Below are positions 63,154 to 64,000 of a stretch of 64,000 nucleotides of DNA, one piece after another. The notes under the pieces are model-generated. The model had not been told where the DNA came from, made no database searches, and was given only the letters and a program-made list of their open reading frames with translations. The stretch covers positions 1 through 64,000 of the forward strand of contig NZ_CP048000.1 of NCBI RefSeq assembly GCF_009931695.1. Reading direction: 5' to 3'. Both the position numbers and the translations under genes were made by a program. The first letter of the stretch is position 1. Each line of letters starts with the position of its first letter. Origin of the DNA: Anaerocolumna sedimenticola. GTDB taxonomy: Bacteria > Bacillota > Clostridia > Lachnospirales > Lachnospiraceae.

Positions 63154-64000
63154 TTATGCCTTTCTGAATTCTTCTTTTATCATCACTTCCACGAATTTAT
63201 CTGTTTCTTTAAGGGTATCCGGAAGATAGTCCCGGACAAATTCAAGTACAACAATTATATTCAAACACCACTGGGCCGTAAAATTAGTGGAGATCCACGG
63301 AATTTCCATTAATTCTTCCTGATTCCCCTTATTAACAACCTTAACTGTTTTAAATCCGTCATGGTTTCCCTCATGGATTAATGTATGCAGGAGATGCCGC
63401 CACGTATTCTCCGCCAGTCTTTCGTCCTTTAGATACCAGGCTCCATAAGCACCCATAGCAGCTGCCATAAATGGCAGGCTAAATTCCCGCTCTCCTATGA
63501 TTCCGCCAGATTCTTTAAGCTGCTGCTCCCTCGGCAAAAAATAAAACCTTCCGTAATCAGCCATCATCTTTTTCCACTCTTCATCCTCAATAAGATCCGA
63601 AAGCTCCATCCACACTTCCGGTGCGCCCATACAGATCTGAAGATGGGTTCCCCCCGCAGCTCTCTCTCCGATATACCTTAGATGGACACTTACCGGATCA
63701 AATTCAAAATCCGGCCCGGAAACCAGCTTAAGCGGTGCTTTTTTGATATCTTCAATACCGGTGATTATCTTATCCCTGTATTTCTTATCATTAAAGCGCT
63801 CCCATCCGGTCATCCAGTTTGCGCAAAGAGAAGACCAGTCAGGACCGCTTCTGGCATGGCTTGGATAAACCATTTTCTCTTTCTCATAAAAATCAGCCAG
63901 CGGGTCCTTATTCAGGAAAGTCATTTCGTTGTCTTTAAGTTCCTCAAATATATCCTCCATCCTCCGGTCTCCGGTCAGATAGTAATAAAAGCGGTGATGG
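63154..64000 (-). CDS. Alpha/alpha-barrel protein, candidate exo-rhamnogalacturonan lyase-like (5' end outside window)
   Basis: 282 codons are visible and remain open to the right edge (HHRFYYYLTGDRRMEDIFEEL precedes the internal Met), so the N-terminal part is missing. The helix-rich sequence with HARSGPDWSSLCANWMTGWE, RAAGGTHLQICMGAPEVWMEL and WISTNFTAQWCLNII looks like the C-terminal (alpha/alpha)6 domain of large lyase/hydrolase proteins. I suspect the PL26/PcRGLX-type family, but this is from memory and uncertain. It ends 48 bp before the large GH2 gene on the same strand, so the two are probably co-transcribed. Confidence 0.55.
   Translation of the reverse strand, partial: HHRFYYYLTGDRRMEDIFEELKDNEMTFLNKDPLADFYEKEKMVYPSHARSGPDWSSLCANWMTGWERFNDKKYRDKIITGIEDIKKAPLKLVSGPDFEFDPVSVHLRYIGERAAGGTHLQICMGAPEVWMELSDLIEDEEWKKMMADYGRFYFLPREQQLKESGGIIGEREFSLPFMAAAMGAYGAWYLKDERLAENTWRHLLHTLIHEGNHDGFKTVKVVNKGNQEELMEIPWISTNFTAQWCLNIIVVLEFVRDYLPDTLKETDKFVEVMIKEEFRKA

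Overview
The window reads as a stretch of a low-GC, spore-forming, plant-fibre-degrading Clostridia chromosome. A Lachnospiraceae related to Lachnoclostridium phytofermentans or Anaerocolumna is my best guess. The reasons are the AT-rich intergenic DNA with strong GGAGG ribosome sites, the Lpl-type sugar ABC transporters paired with secreted-sugar catabolic enzymes and AraC regulators, LicT/RAT antitermination, T-box control of an aminoacyl-tRNA synthetase, and clostridial surface/spore-type proteins. The species is an inference; no rRNA or tRNA gene is present.

Positions 1-14,911 (mostly minus strand) hold a fucose/xylose-type glycan locus. It contains an Lpl-type ABC importer (two permeases and a lipoprotein), then GH43, GH95 alpha-L-fucosidase and a GH2 enzyme running off the left edge. 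A membrane-bound AraC-type regulator, a CcdA/thioredoxin-like membrane protein, L-fucose mutarotase (fucU) and a divergent AraC regulator follow. Positions 15,218-27,443 hold a second locus: carboxylesterase, CE1-type esterase, GH39 xylosidase, a second Lpl-type importer, a GH120-like beta-helix enzyme and an AraC regulator. The promoters of GH43 and of the GH120-like operon share a 42-bp block (37 of 42 identical), and the GH39 promoter carries tandem copies of the same core, so the two loci are probably co-regulated.

Positions 27,690-33,322 hold a HelD-type helicase (one-base frameshift), an iron alcohol dehydrogenase with a Rex-like operator in its promoter, and two divergent genes sharing a helical C-terminal module. 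Positions 33,368-41,136 are a PTS regulon: licT-ptsG-ptsH-ptsI on one strand plus nagP. Three RAT/terminator switches control it, so one antiterminator appears to govern glucose and GlcNAc uptake and the general PTS proteins. The HPr lacks the regulatory Ser46.

Positions 41,491-57,103 are mixed: a TldD/TldE pair, a GH2 enzyme, a NimA-like flavoprotein, a large Cys-Pro repeat protein, a Nudix hydrolase, a chemoreceptor remnant, an alanine symporter and a short alanyl-tRNA synthetase behind an alanine T-box. Positions 57,090-64,000 return to plant cell-wall degradation (rhamnogalacturonan type): a decayed glycosidase, a CE12-like acetylesterase, a 1,115-residue GH2 enzyme and a partial alpha/alpha-barrel protein.

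Three repeat families recur between genes: a 95-bp unit in arrays of one, two and three copies; a ~274-bp element with 20-22 bp inverted ends (two copies); and a ~145-bp element with GTAATTGCGAAAC-type ends (two clear copies and one diverged). Five genes carry single-base losses in short homopolymers, a pattern that looks more like sequence error than biology. No CRISPR array, prophage or complete insertion sequence was seen.
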